Origin: Candidatus Raymondbacteria bacterium RIFOXYA2_FULL_49_16
GTDB taxonomy: Bacteria; Fibrobacterota; OXYB2-FULL-49-7; XYB2-FULL-49-35
Length of the DNA stretch: 64,000 bases
Direction of reading: 5' to 3'
Assembly (NCBI GenBank): GCA_001789205.1
Contig: MFYT01000021.1
Span: forward strand, 53,723-117,722
Positions 1 through 9,867 of the stretch are shown here, piece after piece (positions within the stretch are counted from its first letter, which is position 1; the number at the start of each line of letters is the position of its first letter). Made by a program: the position numbers and the translations under genes. The notes under the pieces were generated by a model, which had not been told where the DNA came from, did not search any database, and saw only the letters and a list, made by a program, of their open reading frames with translations.

Positions 1-1
1 G

Positions 2-151
2 GGGGGGGGGAAAGGCCTAGCAGTGGACGGTATGGATATTTTCTGGAATGGGCTGGATTCCAGAGGGAATACTGTGGCGCAGGGATACTACATGGCTAAA
101 ATATCCATTGGCAATAAAATATTTGCCAAGTCGTTTAATATCATAAAATAA
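2..151 (+). CDS. C-terminal sorting tail of an exported protein (5' truncated)
   Basis: Only the last 49 codons are present, and the reading frame runs in from the window edge. The peptide ends FAKSFNIIK and closely matches the last residues of the next gene (FAKSFNIVH), so it is the C-terminal sorting/anchoring domain of a paralogous exported protein. Such FlgD-like or Por-type tails direct secretion or surface display in Fibrobacterota and Bacteroidota. The window starts with ten G residues, which decode as GGG and may be a low-quality contig end. The nature of the passenger domain cannot be seen. Confidence 0.7.
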   Translation, partial: GGGKGLAVDGMDIFWNGLDSRGNTVAQGYYMAKISIGNKIFAKSFNIIK

Positions 152-196
152 AATTAGCTTTAAAAAAACTCAAATAATTGGCCGATAATTCACTAA

Positions 197-220
197 AATC
201 CCCGAATGGGGATTCCTTTT
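197..220 (+). terminator. Stem-loop terminator candidate
   Basis: A 7-bp perfect stem (AATCCCC / GGGGATT) with loop GAAT is followed by CCTTTTAG. It lies 45 bases after the stop at 151 and before the next gene at 343, which fits termination of the upstream gene. The T-tract is short, so this is only a moderate candidate. Confidence 0.45.
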
Positions 221-342
221 AGGGCGTTGATGATGGTTTATGTCCTTAAAAGATATTTATTAAAACATAAGTAATTCTCCATAATAAAAGATGCGAACTA
301 TCGGTTATTTATTGCTATATTAATATTAAAGGATGGTGTACT

Positions 343-2712
343 ATGACAAACAATAAAACCTGGGGCATAGCCAAGCCATTGATATTAATACTGTTACTGT
401 TTTGTTTCCAGGTTAACGCGGCAGTGAAAGTGATTTTCAGCGGCGAAGACCCTGAAAAGACCATTCCCGCTCAAATCGACCAAACTTACGTTGCAGCTCT
501 TTTATGGAACAATGACACTACCTATTTCACCGAAGGAAGCAAATCATTATACAAAACATTCCCCTATTCTACGTTAAAAGATGATTCGACTTCTGCTCTA
601 GCCCATTTCTTCTATCATAAATATTATCCCGATTGGTTGTCCCGGTCAAATGGGGGCTATTGGCTTGGTTTTAATGGGGCATATTATGACAGCCACAAAC
701 TATTCATAGCCGGAGGAAATGCTTTTGCCGGTGTTCTTGGCGCTGACTGGTCAGGGTATGATTATTTATGGATAGACGTGAGGACAAACGCCACTGATCT
801 GAAAATAAAAATACAATTGGAAGACCAGGAGATTGAGCCATTCGTAACAGCAGAGTACGCCATTCCTGATTCCGGGGCATGGTATACCTTGCAGTTTGAC
901 CTTAACGCAGCACTGAGCGCCAGGGGCTTGGACCTGCAACACCTGGCAAGTATTCAGATTACCTATACATCCCCGAATACGACCAGTTCCTTCTGGAGAA
1001 AAGTGTATGCGGACAACTTTCGTCTTGTTACCAGCGGCGAGAGCGCGCAATTTCCAATACTGCAGAGCCTGATGAATTTTGCCCTTCCGCCTCTTCCAGC
1101 AGCGGTGGCTCCGTATGTTCCTGACATTTCTCCTGACCTGACAACATTAACAGCGGTAGATACGGTCTATTACGAAGCCCCCTCAGTCTCAGATAGCATC
1201 AGCCTTGCTCCATGCGGGTTTATTAATGCTTTTGACAAGAACAACATTGCGATCGGATTCAGCCGTTTTTACAGTCAAATCAGCGCTCTGAAATGGGATA
1301 AATATACCGCCGGCGCACTGTTCACGCGCAATGGAGGACAGGCATGGGAAGGATCGCATGGTATTAACAGGCACGATACCTTGGCTGTTATCTGGCCCGA
1401 AAGCGGCATTGGAGCTGTATTAGAAAACCACGCGTCATTCATGCTGAGTTCTTATGGTTGCTGCGGACCATATGGAACCGGGCCACGGCAGTTTATTCAT
1501 AAATACAATTTCAAAGGGTCTGCCGGATGGGTACCCGATAAATTATTAACGTGCATAGACGCTGATATGCGGCATTGCGGGCCATTTGGTTCTTTTATCA
1601 GTCTTCCCTCCGGGAGATGGTGGGTCGCGCTTGGGAACAGGGCGCGGACCTGGGATACCGATATTTATCCGGACAAACGGTTCACGGTCAATGCCAAATA
1701 TTCAGACGACCAGGGTGCTTCATGGCACAGCTGGAGGGTCGCGCAGGGAAAAAGCTCTGAGATACCCGGTATTGGATACGGGAACACCGGGGGCCGCACC
1801 TATGCCCGGCCGATCATTGTGCCATTTAACAATCATGTGGCCGTATTATTCACCGGTATGCTCGCTTTCAAAGGCCTGTGGTGGACATATTTTGACGGAA
1901 GTACATGGAGCACGCCCGAACGGATCAATGCGAATGCTACAAATGGTGGCGGCGACCAATACTGCAATTATGCGATTGCCGCTGATAACGGCGATATTTT
2001 TGCCACCGCACAGGGCGTTCACGGGGTCATGCATTATGATAAAAGCGCAGGCACATGGACAAACGAACTGACGAGTGCTGATCAACTCGGCCTGCTGGCA
2101 AAAGTGGGCGAAGGCATTGCGCTGGTGACATATGGCGATGTTGTTCCCGATGGAGGGGCATCATGGGCGTGGCTTGATTACACTGGTGCGATAAACCTGT
2201 ACCGGTGGGACTGGAAGACAAACACATGGGGGAATGCCGAGGACCTGTCAGGCGGCGCAATACCCTTAAAGGCGTGCGGCAGGGTCCCTGATGTAAAAGT
2301 ATCCACGTATTGTCCCGCCAATATGCTGGTTGTGGGATGGAATACGACGGTAAATAAGATAAAAATCCTTAAGATACCTTATGATGGAGGCGAGCCCAGC
2401 ACTAAAGCGCAGGAATCAAACGTGCCTGGAACTGCAAACAACGCAATAAATATTAATGTCCGGATAACCAGTACTGGAAACATTGTTCCTTTTACATTGC
2501 CAACGGGAAACGGCATCAGTGCAAAAATAACCGTCCACGATATCCGTGGTAAAAAAATTGCCAATGCGTGGCAGGGTGTGTTAAAAAATGGCCTGGAAGT
2601 GAATTGGCGCGGGACCGGCACGCAGGGTGCCAGGATAGCCGCAGGTTGTTATGTCATTAAAGTTTCCACAAGCAATCGGATCTTTGCCAAATCCTTTAAT
2701 ATTGTACATTGA
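343..2712 (+). CDS. Exported Asp-box (sialidase-fold) protein with sorting tail
   Basis: 789 aa. A signal peptide (about residues 1-26, hydrophobic LILILLLFCFQVNA) starts the protein. Residues about 60-240 form a beta-rich, carbohydrate-binding-like region. Two Asp-box motifs are visible, FTRNGGQAW (327-335) and YSDDQGASW (453-461), typical of six-bladed propellers of the sialidase/BNR type. The last ~90 residues are a sorting domain ending FAKSFNIVH. The start has a ribosome site (AGGATGG) at a good distance. It is a paralogue of the next gene (shared IEDxEIEP segment near residue 160) and co-directional with a TonB-dependent receptor, so surface glycan binding or cleavage is plausible. Catalytic sialidase residues (Arg triad, Tyr/Glu) could not be assigned, so enzymatic activity is not claimed. 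Confidence 0.75.
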   Translation: MTNNKTWGIAKPLILILLLFCFQVNAAVKVIFSGEDPEKTIPAQIDQTYVAALLWNNDTTYFTEGSKSLYKTFPYSTLKDDSTSALAHFFYHKYYPDWLSRSNGGYWLGFNGAYYDSHKLFIAGGNAFAGVLGADWSGYDYLWIDVRTNATDLKIKIQLEDQEIEPFVTAEYAIPDSGAWYTLQFDLNAALSARGLDLQHLASIQITYTSPNTTSSFWRKVYADNFRLVTSGESAQFPILQSLMNFALPPLPAAVAPYVPDISPDLTTLTAVDTVYYEAPSVSDSISLAPCGFINAFDKNNIAIGFSRFYSQISALKWDKYTAGALFTRNGGQAWEGSHGINRHDTLAVIWPESGIGAVLENHASFMLSSYGCCGPYGTGPRQFIHKYNFKGSAGWVPDKLLTCIDADMRHCGPFGSFISLPSGRWWVALGNRARTWDTDIYPDKRFTVNAKYSDDQGASWHSWRVAQGKSSEIPGIGYGNTGGRTYARPIIVPFNNHVAVLFTGMLAFKGLWWTYFDGSTWSTPERINANATNGGGDQYCNYAIAADNGDIFATAQGVHGVMHYDKSAGTWTNELTSADQLGLLAKVGEGIALVTYGDVVPDGGASWAWLDYTGAINLYRWDWKTNTWGNAEDLSGGAIPLKACGRVPDVKVSTYCPANMLVVGWNTTVNKIKILKIPYDGGEPSTKAQESNVPGTANNAININVRITSTGNIVPFTLPTGNGISAKITVHDIRGKKIANAWQGVLKNGLEVNWRGTGTQGARIAAGCYVIKVSTSNRIFAKSFNIVH

Positions 2713-2734
2713 TTAATTATCCGCAGGAGTTCTT

Positions 2735-4720
2735 ATGAGAAATCCTTTTTCAATGATTTTCTTTTGTTTGGGAATTGTCATTTCATACGCCGTATGTCCG
2801 GCGTCAATCAACCCTGATGAAAAACTGCTTCTGGGCTTTGAGGACAATGAACTGGTAAAAATTGGCGTAAAAACGCAAAAAGGCGATACCGCTGTCTGGG
2901 CTATCCCCTCCTACGCGGTTTCTACCGACCCCTTTGAACGTCCCCGGATATGGAAAACCATACAAAAAAATATCCAGGGTAAACAATCTTTGGTATATAT
3001 TTTCAAACTGGCCGCTCCAGGACCAAAATCGGAATATTCGACAAAGGAATATCCTGATTATACCGATGAACGGGAGATGCGCCAGGCAAGCTGGGCATTA
3101 CCTATTTTTAAAAATGCGGAATATGGATGGGCAACGTCATTGTGGGACTCTCATTGGAATGGATACGATCTTTTTCGCGTGGATATATATGCAGACCATG
3201 ATGCTAAAATATGGACGGCCATTGAAGACCGGGAAATTGAACCGCCGGTGACCAGGGCTTTTATCATCAAGGCAGGAACATGGCAAACCCTTGAAATCGA
3301 CCTGAAAAAAGCCCGGAAATACAGAAACCTGGATCTGGACCAAATCATCAATGTTCATATTGGCGGCCATGCTGATGACACGGCTTATGTAATGCTCGAC
3401 AACATCCGGCTTGCGCAAGCGGGCGCGCCTTCCCATCTTCCTATTGTGACTGATACCAGCTCATACGAACCAGAAACGGTAAAAGACCGGTCATTATTTC
3501 AGGTTGTCCGTTTTTCCAGACCAATGCATAAAAAATTGAACGCCACTCCTGAACCAATGCGTGTGCGGATCAAAAATATGACCGCAATGATGTTATCACC
3601 GTGCGGATGGATAAATTATTATGATGATAATCGAATATTGCTGGTTTTTATAAACAATGAAAAGAAAAAAGGTTCTTATCCGACCCTCAACGCGGTCCAG
3701 ACACTTAACGGAGGAAAAACGTGGACTGGTTTTGGCGGCGATGAAGCTCCAACCGCCATTTCAGTCAGAAATTTGGATCATGGGACCAGCAGGGGGCAAC
3801 CTGTGGGCTTAGATGGGGCCAATATACTTATATCGAGCGGGTTTGGGTGCGCGGGATGGGGGACCATGTCCCCCCGGCAAAAGGCATATCGCATATTACC
3901 CAATGGCGAAAAAGGCTGGACATTAGACAAAAAGAAATATGTTTTTGACGGCGACATACGGCATTGCGGCAGCAACTCATCCGTCATACAACTGGAGGAC
4001 GGAAAATTGTGGGCCACATGGGGCCATTTCGGCCGCGAGCTTACTATGGGCGTGCACGCAAAATTCTCCGATGACCTTGGGATGCACTGGCAGAGCTTCC
4101 GCGCAGGAAAAACGCCGGAAATACCCGGATCTTTTGACGATAAACAGGCGATAAATTCATATTTTTACAAACAAACGCGCATTTTTAAATATAAAAACAG
4201 TGTTGGCGTTGTATGGCAAGACCGCGATGGTTTGCATGTTGAAGTTTTTAACGGTACTGAATGGCGTCCCATCCCCCTGCCCTATACTCATGTACAGATT
4301 AATTATCCTGAAACCGGTTTCAGGCCCCCATTGTCCGCAATATCGCTCAACGAACATATTTTTATTACCGCCACCAATTTGCGAGGGCTGCTGCATTGGG
4401 ATGGGACTGTCTGGCGCCATGAACTGGATTCAGCATGGGATGGAGGAATGCTGTCCCTATCGCAGAACACTGTAATGCTCATTACCCCAGCCCCTGGCCT
4501 AACCGAAATAGACAGGGAAAAATGGATACAATCAGATATTGTTTATTATATACGATCTCCCAGCGGATCTTGGTCTGAAAAACGTTCTCTTTCCAAAGGG
4601 CCGTCTGATATATTCATTTATTGGGGAATTTGGGGTATTTCGGTCCCTGTTGCCTGTACTGGAAAACCAGGAGAGGGAATCTTGATCTATGCCATTCCCA
4701 ATCCCTATTTTAAAGAATAA
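2735..4720 (+). CDS. Exported Asp-box protein, paralogue of the preceding gene, no sorting tail
   Basis: 661 aa, starting 22 bp after the preceding gene with a GCAGGAG ribosome site. An N-terminal hydrophobic segment (about residues 5-24) indicates export; the Cys in YAVCPAS is not a canonical lipobox. The middle carries the same IEDREIEPP segment and Asp-box motifs LNGGKTW (about 323-329) and FSDDLGMHW (about 444-452). It stops where the paralogue continues into its sorting domain, so it is probably periplasmic or bound by another route. The pair and the downstream receptor look like one operon. The function is not established; a surface or periplasmic glycan-binding role is a guess from fold and context. 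Confidence 0.7.
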   Translation: MRNPFSMIFFCLGIVISYAVCPASINPDEKLLLGFEDNELVKIGVKTQKGDTAVWAIPSYAVSTDPFERPRIWKTIQKNIQGKQSLVYIFKLAAPGPKSEYSTKEYPDYTDEREMRQASWALPIFKNAEYGWATSLWDSHWNGYDLFRVDIYADHDAKIWTAIEDREIEPPVTRAFIIKAGTWQTLEIDLKKARKYRNLDLDQIINVHIGGHADDTAYVMLDNIRLAQAGAPSHLPIVTDTSSYEPETVKDRSLFQVVRFSRPMHKKLNATPEPMRVRIKNMTAMMLSPCGWINYYDDNRILLVFINNEKKKGSYPTLNAVQTLNGGKTWTGFGGDEAPTAISVRNLDHGTSRGQPVGLDGANILISSGFGCAGWGTMSPRQKAYRILPNGEKGWTLDKKKYVFDGDIRHCGSNSSVIQLEDGKLWATWGHFGRELTMGVHAKFSDDLGMHWQSFRAGKTPEIPGSFDDKQAINSYFYKQTRIFKYKNSVGVVWQDRDGLHVEVFNGTEWRPIPLPYTHVQINYPETGFRPPLSAISLNEHIFITATNLRGLLHWDGTVWRHELDSAWDGGMLSLSQNTVMLITPAPGLTEIDREKWIQSDIVYYIRSPSGSWSEKRSLSKGPSDIFIYWGIWGISVPVACTGKPGEGILIYAIPNPYFKE

Positions 4721-4769
4721 TTCCGTAGGATGTATTAGAAATAAACCGCATGCAATAGAGGAAAAAACC

Positions 4770-6821
4770 ATGGAAAAAAGACGAATGAAATATACTTTAT
4801 TCATCCTAGGGATACTGATAATCAATATCCATGCGTCCGATAGTCCAGCCGTTGATTCGAGTGACTTTACAATTACTGTCTTCGGCAAGCGCCTGAGAGA
4901 TATTGTGTTGTATCCCCGTCTCGAATCGCCGGGTCTGACCGCCTCAACGTCCACAATCAGCGATACAATGATTGAGCGCCAAGGCGCCAAGGACCTTGTC
5001 CAGGCGCTCCAGTATGTCCCCGGCGCATTTATAGAAAACCGGGGTAAAAAGGTAAAACAATTCGTCTCTTTCCGCGGACAGAAATATCCCTATCCAACAT
5101 ACGCGGTCGAGGGCGCGTGGCAGAATGAGTTTCAAGAACTTCCTTATTTTTTCTCAAGCGGAGACATTGAGCGCATCGATATTACACGGTCCAGCGCTGC
5201 CCTATTATCAAGTCTTACGAGCCTGTCTGGAGTCGTGAACGTCACGTTAAAAAAATTTGACGCTCCGGCTACGCACTACGATGCGGAGTATGGCTCCTTT
5301 GAGACTTATTATGCCCATCTTTTGCATGGTGCAACAGTGCCGAGCAGCCTTGGGCCGGTTCGCTACAGCGCCGGAATCACGGCAGAGCATACGGACGGTC
5401 CCGAGAACGCAAATACGGCGCAAGACCTGATGAATCTGTATGGCTATACCGGTTTTAATCCTGTTAAAAATCTCAGTCTGGATTTCCGTCTCTTTCATAT
5501 ATACGGAAAGCGTGAGATGCAGAAATTTGAAAACCCTCCTGAAACCGATCTTTCCCAAGCAGTATCCGCAAATGCAGACCCTGCGATCGACCCGTTTCAT
5601 GCTACCTTTTTTAATCTCAAATCATTCTATGTATTCGGTCCTAAAGCCTCTCTGGAAGCCATTGGATATTATACAGACCGCAGCTCGACCTTTAAAGCAA
5701 CCAAATATTATACAAAAAAGGATTCTATAAAATATTATGATTCAAAAACAAAAAAGTGGGTCTTTCCCGACACGCTGACGGCCATGCTGCCGGAAACTGT
5801 CGACAAGGATTGGGAATGGGGCATCAATATCACCCAGGCAATTTCACTGTTCAACAACAATGTATTGCGCGTGGGAGGCCTGTACAACCACTGGACCGCA
5901 CCGAACGGAAAGCGCTATTATTCGGGCTATCGCTGTGAAAACCAGACCATCTCTTTTGTCGTTGTGGATGAGCACCATTTTGGCAAATGGAACCTGGATG
6001 CGGGTTTAAGAGGGGCGCGGACCTATAACGACGAATATGCGGTAGTCAAGGACGCCTACGACAACAGCCTTGAACCCAGTGCGCTGAAAACAGCAACCAG
6101 TATTAAGGACGCTTGGGACCCGTTTGCGGTAAATGGGAATTTCGGCGCCTCATATGATATATTGGATAATCTGGCTCTCCATGCCAACCTCGCTTTTGGG
6201 ACCATTGCACCACGCACCGGAACATTGGACACGTCCTATAACAAACCAGCAGCCGAGACCCGTATTAAGGTTGACGCTGGCGCCACCTTTCAAAACACCT
6301 TAGGGAAGGCCACACTCACAGGATTTTACACCTACCGGGAAAATGCATTACTTATGAGCAGCCATATGGATACGCTGCTCGATGGCCGCATCTATTCCCT
6401 TTATAGGAACAAAAACATAGACGTTAAAGGCCTTGAGGTAGATCTCCGGTCAATGGAATTCATTAATCTAGCGACATTTTTCGCCAATGGGATGTTTAAA
6501 AAGAGCCCGTATGATTCCCTTGAGAACACACCCGACCAGATTGTGACAACCGGCTTGACGCTGCAGCGGTCCAGATTCAGCGCCGATATGTTTGGTAAAT
6601 ATGTCGGTCCCTTTGAGAATAAAAGGTTTTCGCCGGATAAAGCGGTCCACCCGCTCGGTGATTTTCTTTCGCTGGATGTAACATTGGGCTGCCAGCTTAA
6701 CACAAGCACCCGTGTGTTCATGAGAATGGAGAATATAACGGACGAACGATATTCGACGGCCATCGGATACCCGGATTTTGGACGGAGAGTTGCTGTCGGT
6801 ATCTCTGGCCGCGTTCAGTAG
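4770..6821 (+). CDS. TonB-dependent outer-membrane receptor
   Basis: 683 aa from the chosen ATG at 4770, which has an AGAGG site 7 bases upstream and is followed by a signal peptide (LFILGILIINIHA). An earlier in-frame ATG at 4689 lies inside the preceding gene. Residues about 30-150 are a plug domain (SDTMIERQGAKDLVQALQ, then an FRG motif and an ERIDITRSSAALL stretch, all typical). The rest is a beta-barrel with many alternating aromatic strands. There is no carboxypeptidase-like N-terminal extension and no SusD partner, so it is not a standard SusC. It imports a ligand across the outer membrane with TonB energy. It sits between two Asp-box proteins and an FtsX/LolD-type ABC pair; the ligand is unknown. 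Confidence 0.88.
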   Translation: MEKRRMKYTLFILGILIINIHASDSPAVDSSDFTITVFGKRLRDIVLYPRLESPGLTASTSTISDTMIERQGAKDLVQALQYVPGAFIENRGKKVKQFVSFRGQKYPYPTYAVEGAWQNEFQELPYFFSSGDIERIDITRSSAALLSSLTSLSGVVNVTLKKFDAPATHYDAEYGSFETYYAHLLHGATVPSSLGPVRYSAGITAEHTDGPENANTAQDLMNLYGYTGFNPVKNLSLDFRLFHIYGKREMQKFENPPETDLSQAVSANADPAIDPFHATFFNLKSFYVFGPKASLEAIGYYTDRSSTFKATKYYTKKDSIKYYDSKTKKWVFPDTLTAMLPETVDKDWEWGINITQAISLFNNNVLRVGGLYNHWTAPNGKRYYSGYRCENQTISFVVVDEHHFGKWNLDAGLRGARTYNDEYAVVKDAYDNSLEPSALKTATSIKDAWDPFAVNGNFGASYDILDNLALHANLAFGTIAPRTGTLDTSYNKPAAETRIKVDAGATFQNTLGKATLTGFYTYRENALLMSSHMDTLLDGRIYSLYRNKNIDVKGLEVDLRSMEFINLATFFANGMFKKSPYDSLENTPDQIVTTGLTLQRSRFSADMFGKYVGPFENKRFSPDKAVHPLGDFLSLDVTLGCQLNTSTRVFMRMENITDERYSTAIGYPDFGRRVAVGISGRVQ

Positions 6822-6845
6822 CGTCCCGTATCACAAAGGAATATC

Positions 6846-7991
6846 ATGCGGTTAACGCTTGTTTTCCGGCAGGCCATGCATAAAGGGCTTGTGACCATAT
6901 TACTGTTTCTGGCGTTAACAGCGTCAGTCTCAGTATATGTTTACATCAGTAATACTTCGCGCTACACAAACCGCTCCATGCAACTTATTGTAAAAAGGCT
7001 GGGGCACAACCTTATTGTTTTACCTGACTCCGCCAACCCATTGGATGTTTATTGGTGCACGGACAGGCAGGCTGTTTTTTCAGAGGACATCGCCGTGAGG
7101 TTGGCGGATCACGATAAACTCGCTTCCCGCTACTTTGTTTCAGTGTTGCAGACCCGTTGTATCCTGAATGGAAAAGCATTCATTCTAACAGGCCTCGGCA
7201 TTGTCCAGCGTTCCGATGAGACCACTGAAAAAGGGAACATGATACGGGCTATGCCGCAAGGATGCGTTCGTTTGGGCGCCATGGCGGCGGAGCAACTCAA
7301 ACGGACGGCCGGAGATACGCTTCAAATCAATGGAAACTCGTATATTATTGAATCTATCCTGAAAGAAAATGGAGACGAAGACGATTATCGCATTTTCCTT
7401 CATCTTGGGACATTGCAAACCATGCTTGGGCAGGAAGGACGGATCAACTACATCCTTGCTTTTCTCTGCCAACACGGAAATAATGTTGAGAAAACCATTG
7501 ACCATGAGCGTGAAATGCTGAAAAAACTAGTCCCTGGCATGAAACTCATCACAAAAACCGGTCTTATACAAGGACGCGCCTTGGCCCGGCTTACCACGGA
7601 TCGGACACTATATTACCTTCTAGGCCTTATTTTCATTGTAACGATCATGATTATAATGATTTCCGGCACACAGGAAATAGCGGAGCGCAGAAAGGAAACG
7701 GGCATACTCACTGCCATGGGAGCCGGCTATGGGTATATTTTGTCTCTTTATTTCATTAAAATCGGCATAGTGGCGTTATTGGCTTCTGCCTCCGGATTTA
7801 TCATCGGTTCTTCCTTGGCCGTATATTGGACCTCGGGCTTTCTGGTCATAGAAACAATTGAAATCGCGTATCAATGGTCCGACCTCCCCCGAATCTGTCT
7901 GATTACACTGAGCACGGCGCTTGCGGCGGAAAGCATTCCCCTTATCAGCCTGATTCGTTCCGATCCTGGCCGCATATTAATGGAGGAATAG
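6846..7991 (+). CDS. FtsX/MacB-type ABC transporter permease
   Basis: 381 aa with one transmembrane helix near residues 15-34, a large periplasmic domain (about 40-250), and three C-terminal helices (about 256-276, 298-326, 345-370). This is the FtsX/MacB/LolC topology, in which the permease works by mechanotransmission and not by a classic import channel. The motif RRKETGILTAMGA before helix 3 is characteristic of the family. It starts 24 bp after the receptor gene and ends next to the GTG of its ATPase, so the two are co-translated. With a TonB-dependent receptor upstream, roles in export or periplasmic release of a receptor ligand are possible; substrate unknown. Confidence 0.85.
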   Translation: MRLTLVFRQAMHKGLVTILLFLALTASVSVYVYISNTSRYTNRSMQLIVKRLGHNLIVLPDSANPLDVYWCTDRQAVFSEDIAVRLADHDKLASRYFVSVLQTRCILNGKAFILTGLGIVQRSDETTEKGNMIRAMPQGCVRLGAMAAEQLKRTAGDTLQINGNSYIIESILKENGDEDDYRIFLHLGTLQTMLGQEGRINYILAFLCQHGNNVEKTIDHEREMLKKLVPGMKLITKTGLIQGRALARLTTDRTLYYLLGLIFIVTIMIIMISGTQEIAERRKETGILTAMGAGYGYILSLYFIKIGIVALLASASGFIIGSSLAVYWTSGFLVIETIEIAYQWSDLPRICLITLSTALAAESIPLISLIRSDPGRILMEE

Positions 7992-8657
7992 GTGAACGAA
8001 CTGTCCATAACGAAACTTTCGCGTTTTTATCGTAATAAAAATGTTGCCATTACCGCAATAGACAATCTCACTGGCAGTTTCAGGAGCGGAGAGATGACGG
8101 TCATCCACGGTTCAAGCGGCAGCGGTAAAAGCACCCTGCTTTTAATGCTGGGTGGAATGATGCGGCCGTCCTCAGGGTCCGTGCATTTCAATGGAAATGA
8201 TCTTTATAAAATGAAGGGGGCGGAAATACGCGCATTTAGAAACCGAACTGTAGGTTTTATTTTCCAGAAGTTTTACTTGTTACCGTATCTTTCCGTGCGG
8301 CAGAACTTGGCATTACCCCTTCATTTGGGACCGGGAGATTCTTTTTGCCCGGATCGTCTGAATGCTCTTTTAGAGCGTTTTCGTCTGACGCACCGGCTGG
8401 AACACCGCCCCGGCGAACTTAGCGTGGGCGAACAGCAGCGCGTCGCGCTGATTCGCGCGCTTATCAAAGACCCCGCAATCATTCTGGCCGATGAACCCAC
8501 AGGCAACCTCGATCCAGAGAATCTTGCTATTGTGGCCGAAGCATTGCATGAAGAGGCCCGAAAAGGGCGTATCGTCATTCTGGTAACCCACAATGCGCCG
8601 CTTTTTTCCATGGGTGACCATGCATTCCGGTTGGTTAATGGCCGATTTACCGCGTAG
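7992..8657 (+). CDS. ABC transporter ATPase, LolD/MacB class
   Basis: 221 aa with a GTG start immediately after the permease stop, preceded by GGAGG. Walker A is GSSGSGKS (about 40-47), the signature motif LSVGEQQR (about 142-149), Walker B with the switch region ILADEPTGNLD (about 162-172), and the His switch in VTHN. The length and the EPTGNLD sequence match the LolD/MacB subfamily that partners FtsX-type permeases. It powers the preceding permease. The gene converges on the minus-strand ATPase that ends at 8722. Confidence 0.92.
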   Translation: MNELSITKLSRFYRNKNVAITAIDNLTGSFRSGEMTVIHGSSGSGKSTLLLMLGGMMRPSSGSVHFNGNDLYKMKGAEIRAFRNRTVGFIFQKFYLLPYLSVRQNLALPLHLGPGDSFCPDRLNALLERFRLTHRLEHRPGELSVGEQQRVALIRALIKDPAIILADEPTGNLDPENLAIVAEALHEEARKGRIVILVTHNAPLFSMGDHAFRLVNGRFTA

Positions 8658-8721
8658 TTTCTATCGATCGTTAGCACTCCGAATTCATGGTTCACCATAG
8701 TGCAATTCAATGAATCATGAT

Positions 8722-9867
8722 TTATATCTGACGATAACGGCGAATGACCTCAGCCCAAGGCAGGACTTCGACGCCATGAACAATACGGGGAATGGTTCCA
8801 AAGGCGGAAGCGACAACAAGCGGCACATCTCTGAATTTTTCCCTGAAAGCCTTGACGGTTGAAACGGATATTTCTGCAGAGCCGGACTTACATTCAATCC
8901 CAAGCACCGGGCCTCTGCCTGTTGAGACGATCAAATCCACCTCATGATTGTTTTTGCGCCAAAATGAGAATTCATGCTGTTTGCCGGAATAATCGCGTAT
9001 ACGCCGCAATTCGCCTATAAACCAGGTCTCGAACAGAAAACCCCTGTCTTCCGGGGTGGGCGGATCCGCCAGCCTGTTTTGAATCGCGCACGCAACGCCG
9101 CAATCAAAAAAATAAAACTTTGAATGCGTTTTTAAACGTTCCTTTTTGCTCCAAGGCGGAAGAAGGAATCCGATAAGCGTGTCTTCCAGAATATGAAAAT
9201 ATTCTTTGACCGTGCTCGCCGCAACAGCGCTTTCACGAGCAATGTTGGAAAATTCGACCAGCCGCCCATTGTTTTGCGCGGCAACCGCAAGAAATCGTTG
9301 GAAGGCCCCGATATTTCGCGTGAGGGCCTCCTGTTGTATTTCCTCCTTAATATATGTTGTGATATAACTGCGCAAATGGGCCATGGCTAAATCCTGGTTT
9401 TCTTCATTCAGAAGCGAACAGATTTTAGGGATAGTACCGAATCTGATGGCATGTTCCAGATTGAACGTTGCCCCGATTTCAGCGCTTGTCAATGGATGAA
9501 GCCGCAAATCCAGCGCCCTTCCGCCCAGCATGTTCGCGCTGCCCCGTTTCAATTTGCGCGCACTTGATCCGGACAGAATAAATATATGCCCTTGCCTGTC
9601 GATGCCTCTTTGAACATAATCGAGCAGCGTGGGTACTTTCTGGATTTCATCGACCACAATCGTTGACCGTTCAGGAAGTGCTGCGATTTGTTCGCCAAAA
9701 AGGGCGGGGCTGGCATGGTATTGCATTTCCAGTTCCGGATCGAGAAGATCAAACGCTCGTGTAGCATTGACTGCACTCAACAATGTGGTTTTCCCCGTAA
9801 GCCTTGGGCCAAACACAAATGCGGAGCTCTGCAAACCGGTAATTTTTAATTCTCTTGTGAATAACAT
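8722..9867 (-). CDS. AAA+ ATPase with C-terminal DUF4143 domain
   Basis: 381 aa. Walker A is FGPRLTGKTT (about 19-28), Walker B STIVVDEIQKVP (about 68-79) and a sensor-like FILSGSSARKLKR follows. The C-terminal half has the DUF4143 pattern (TYIKEEIQQEAL, then FLFETWFIGEL and a nuclease-like EVDLIV...IECKSGS core with Asp, Glu and Lys in PD-(D/E)XK order). The family is common in anaerobes and archaea, has no established function and is often acquired horizontally. It is isolated between convergent and divergent neighbours. Its upstream region holds an array of ATAACA/TGTTAT half-sites, which suggests autoregulation. Confidence 0.85.
   Translation of the reverse strand: MLFTRELKITGLQSSAFVFGPRLTGKTTLLSAVNATRAFDLLDPELEMQYHASPALFGEQIAALPERSTIVVDEIQKVPTLLDYVQRGIDRQGHIFILSGSSARKLKRGSANMLGGRALDLRLHPLTSAEIGATFNLEHAIRFGTIPKICSLLNEENQDLAMAHLRSYITTYIKEEIQQEALTRNIGAFQRFLAVAAQNNGRLVEFSNIARESAVAASTVKEYFHILEDTLIGFLLPPWSKKERLKTHSKFYFFDCGVACAIQNRLADPPTPEDRGFLFETWFIGELRRIRDYSGKQHEFSFWRKNNHEVDLIVSTGRGPVLGIECKSGSAEISVSTVKAFREKFRDVPLVVASAFGTIPRIVHGVEVLPWAEVIRRYRQI

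Noticed and set aside
8690-8701. Small hairpin ATGGT-TC-ACCAT between convergent genes as terminator
   Set aside because: Five base pairs, AT-rich, two-base loop and no T-tract; likely chance.
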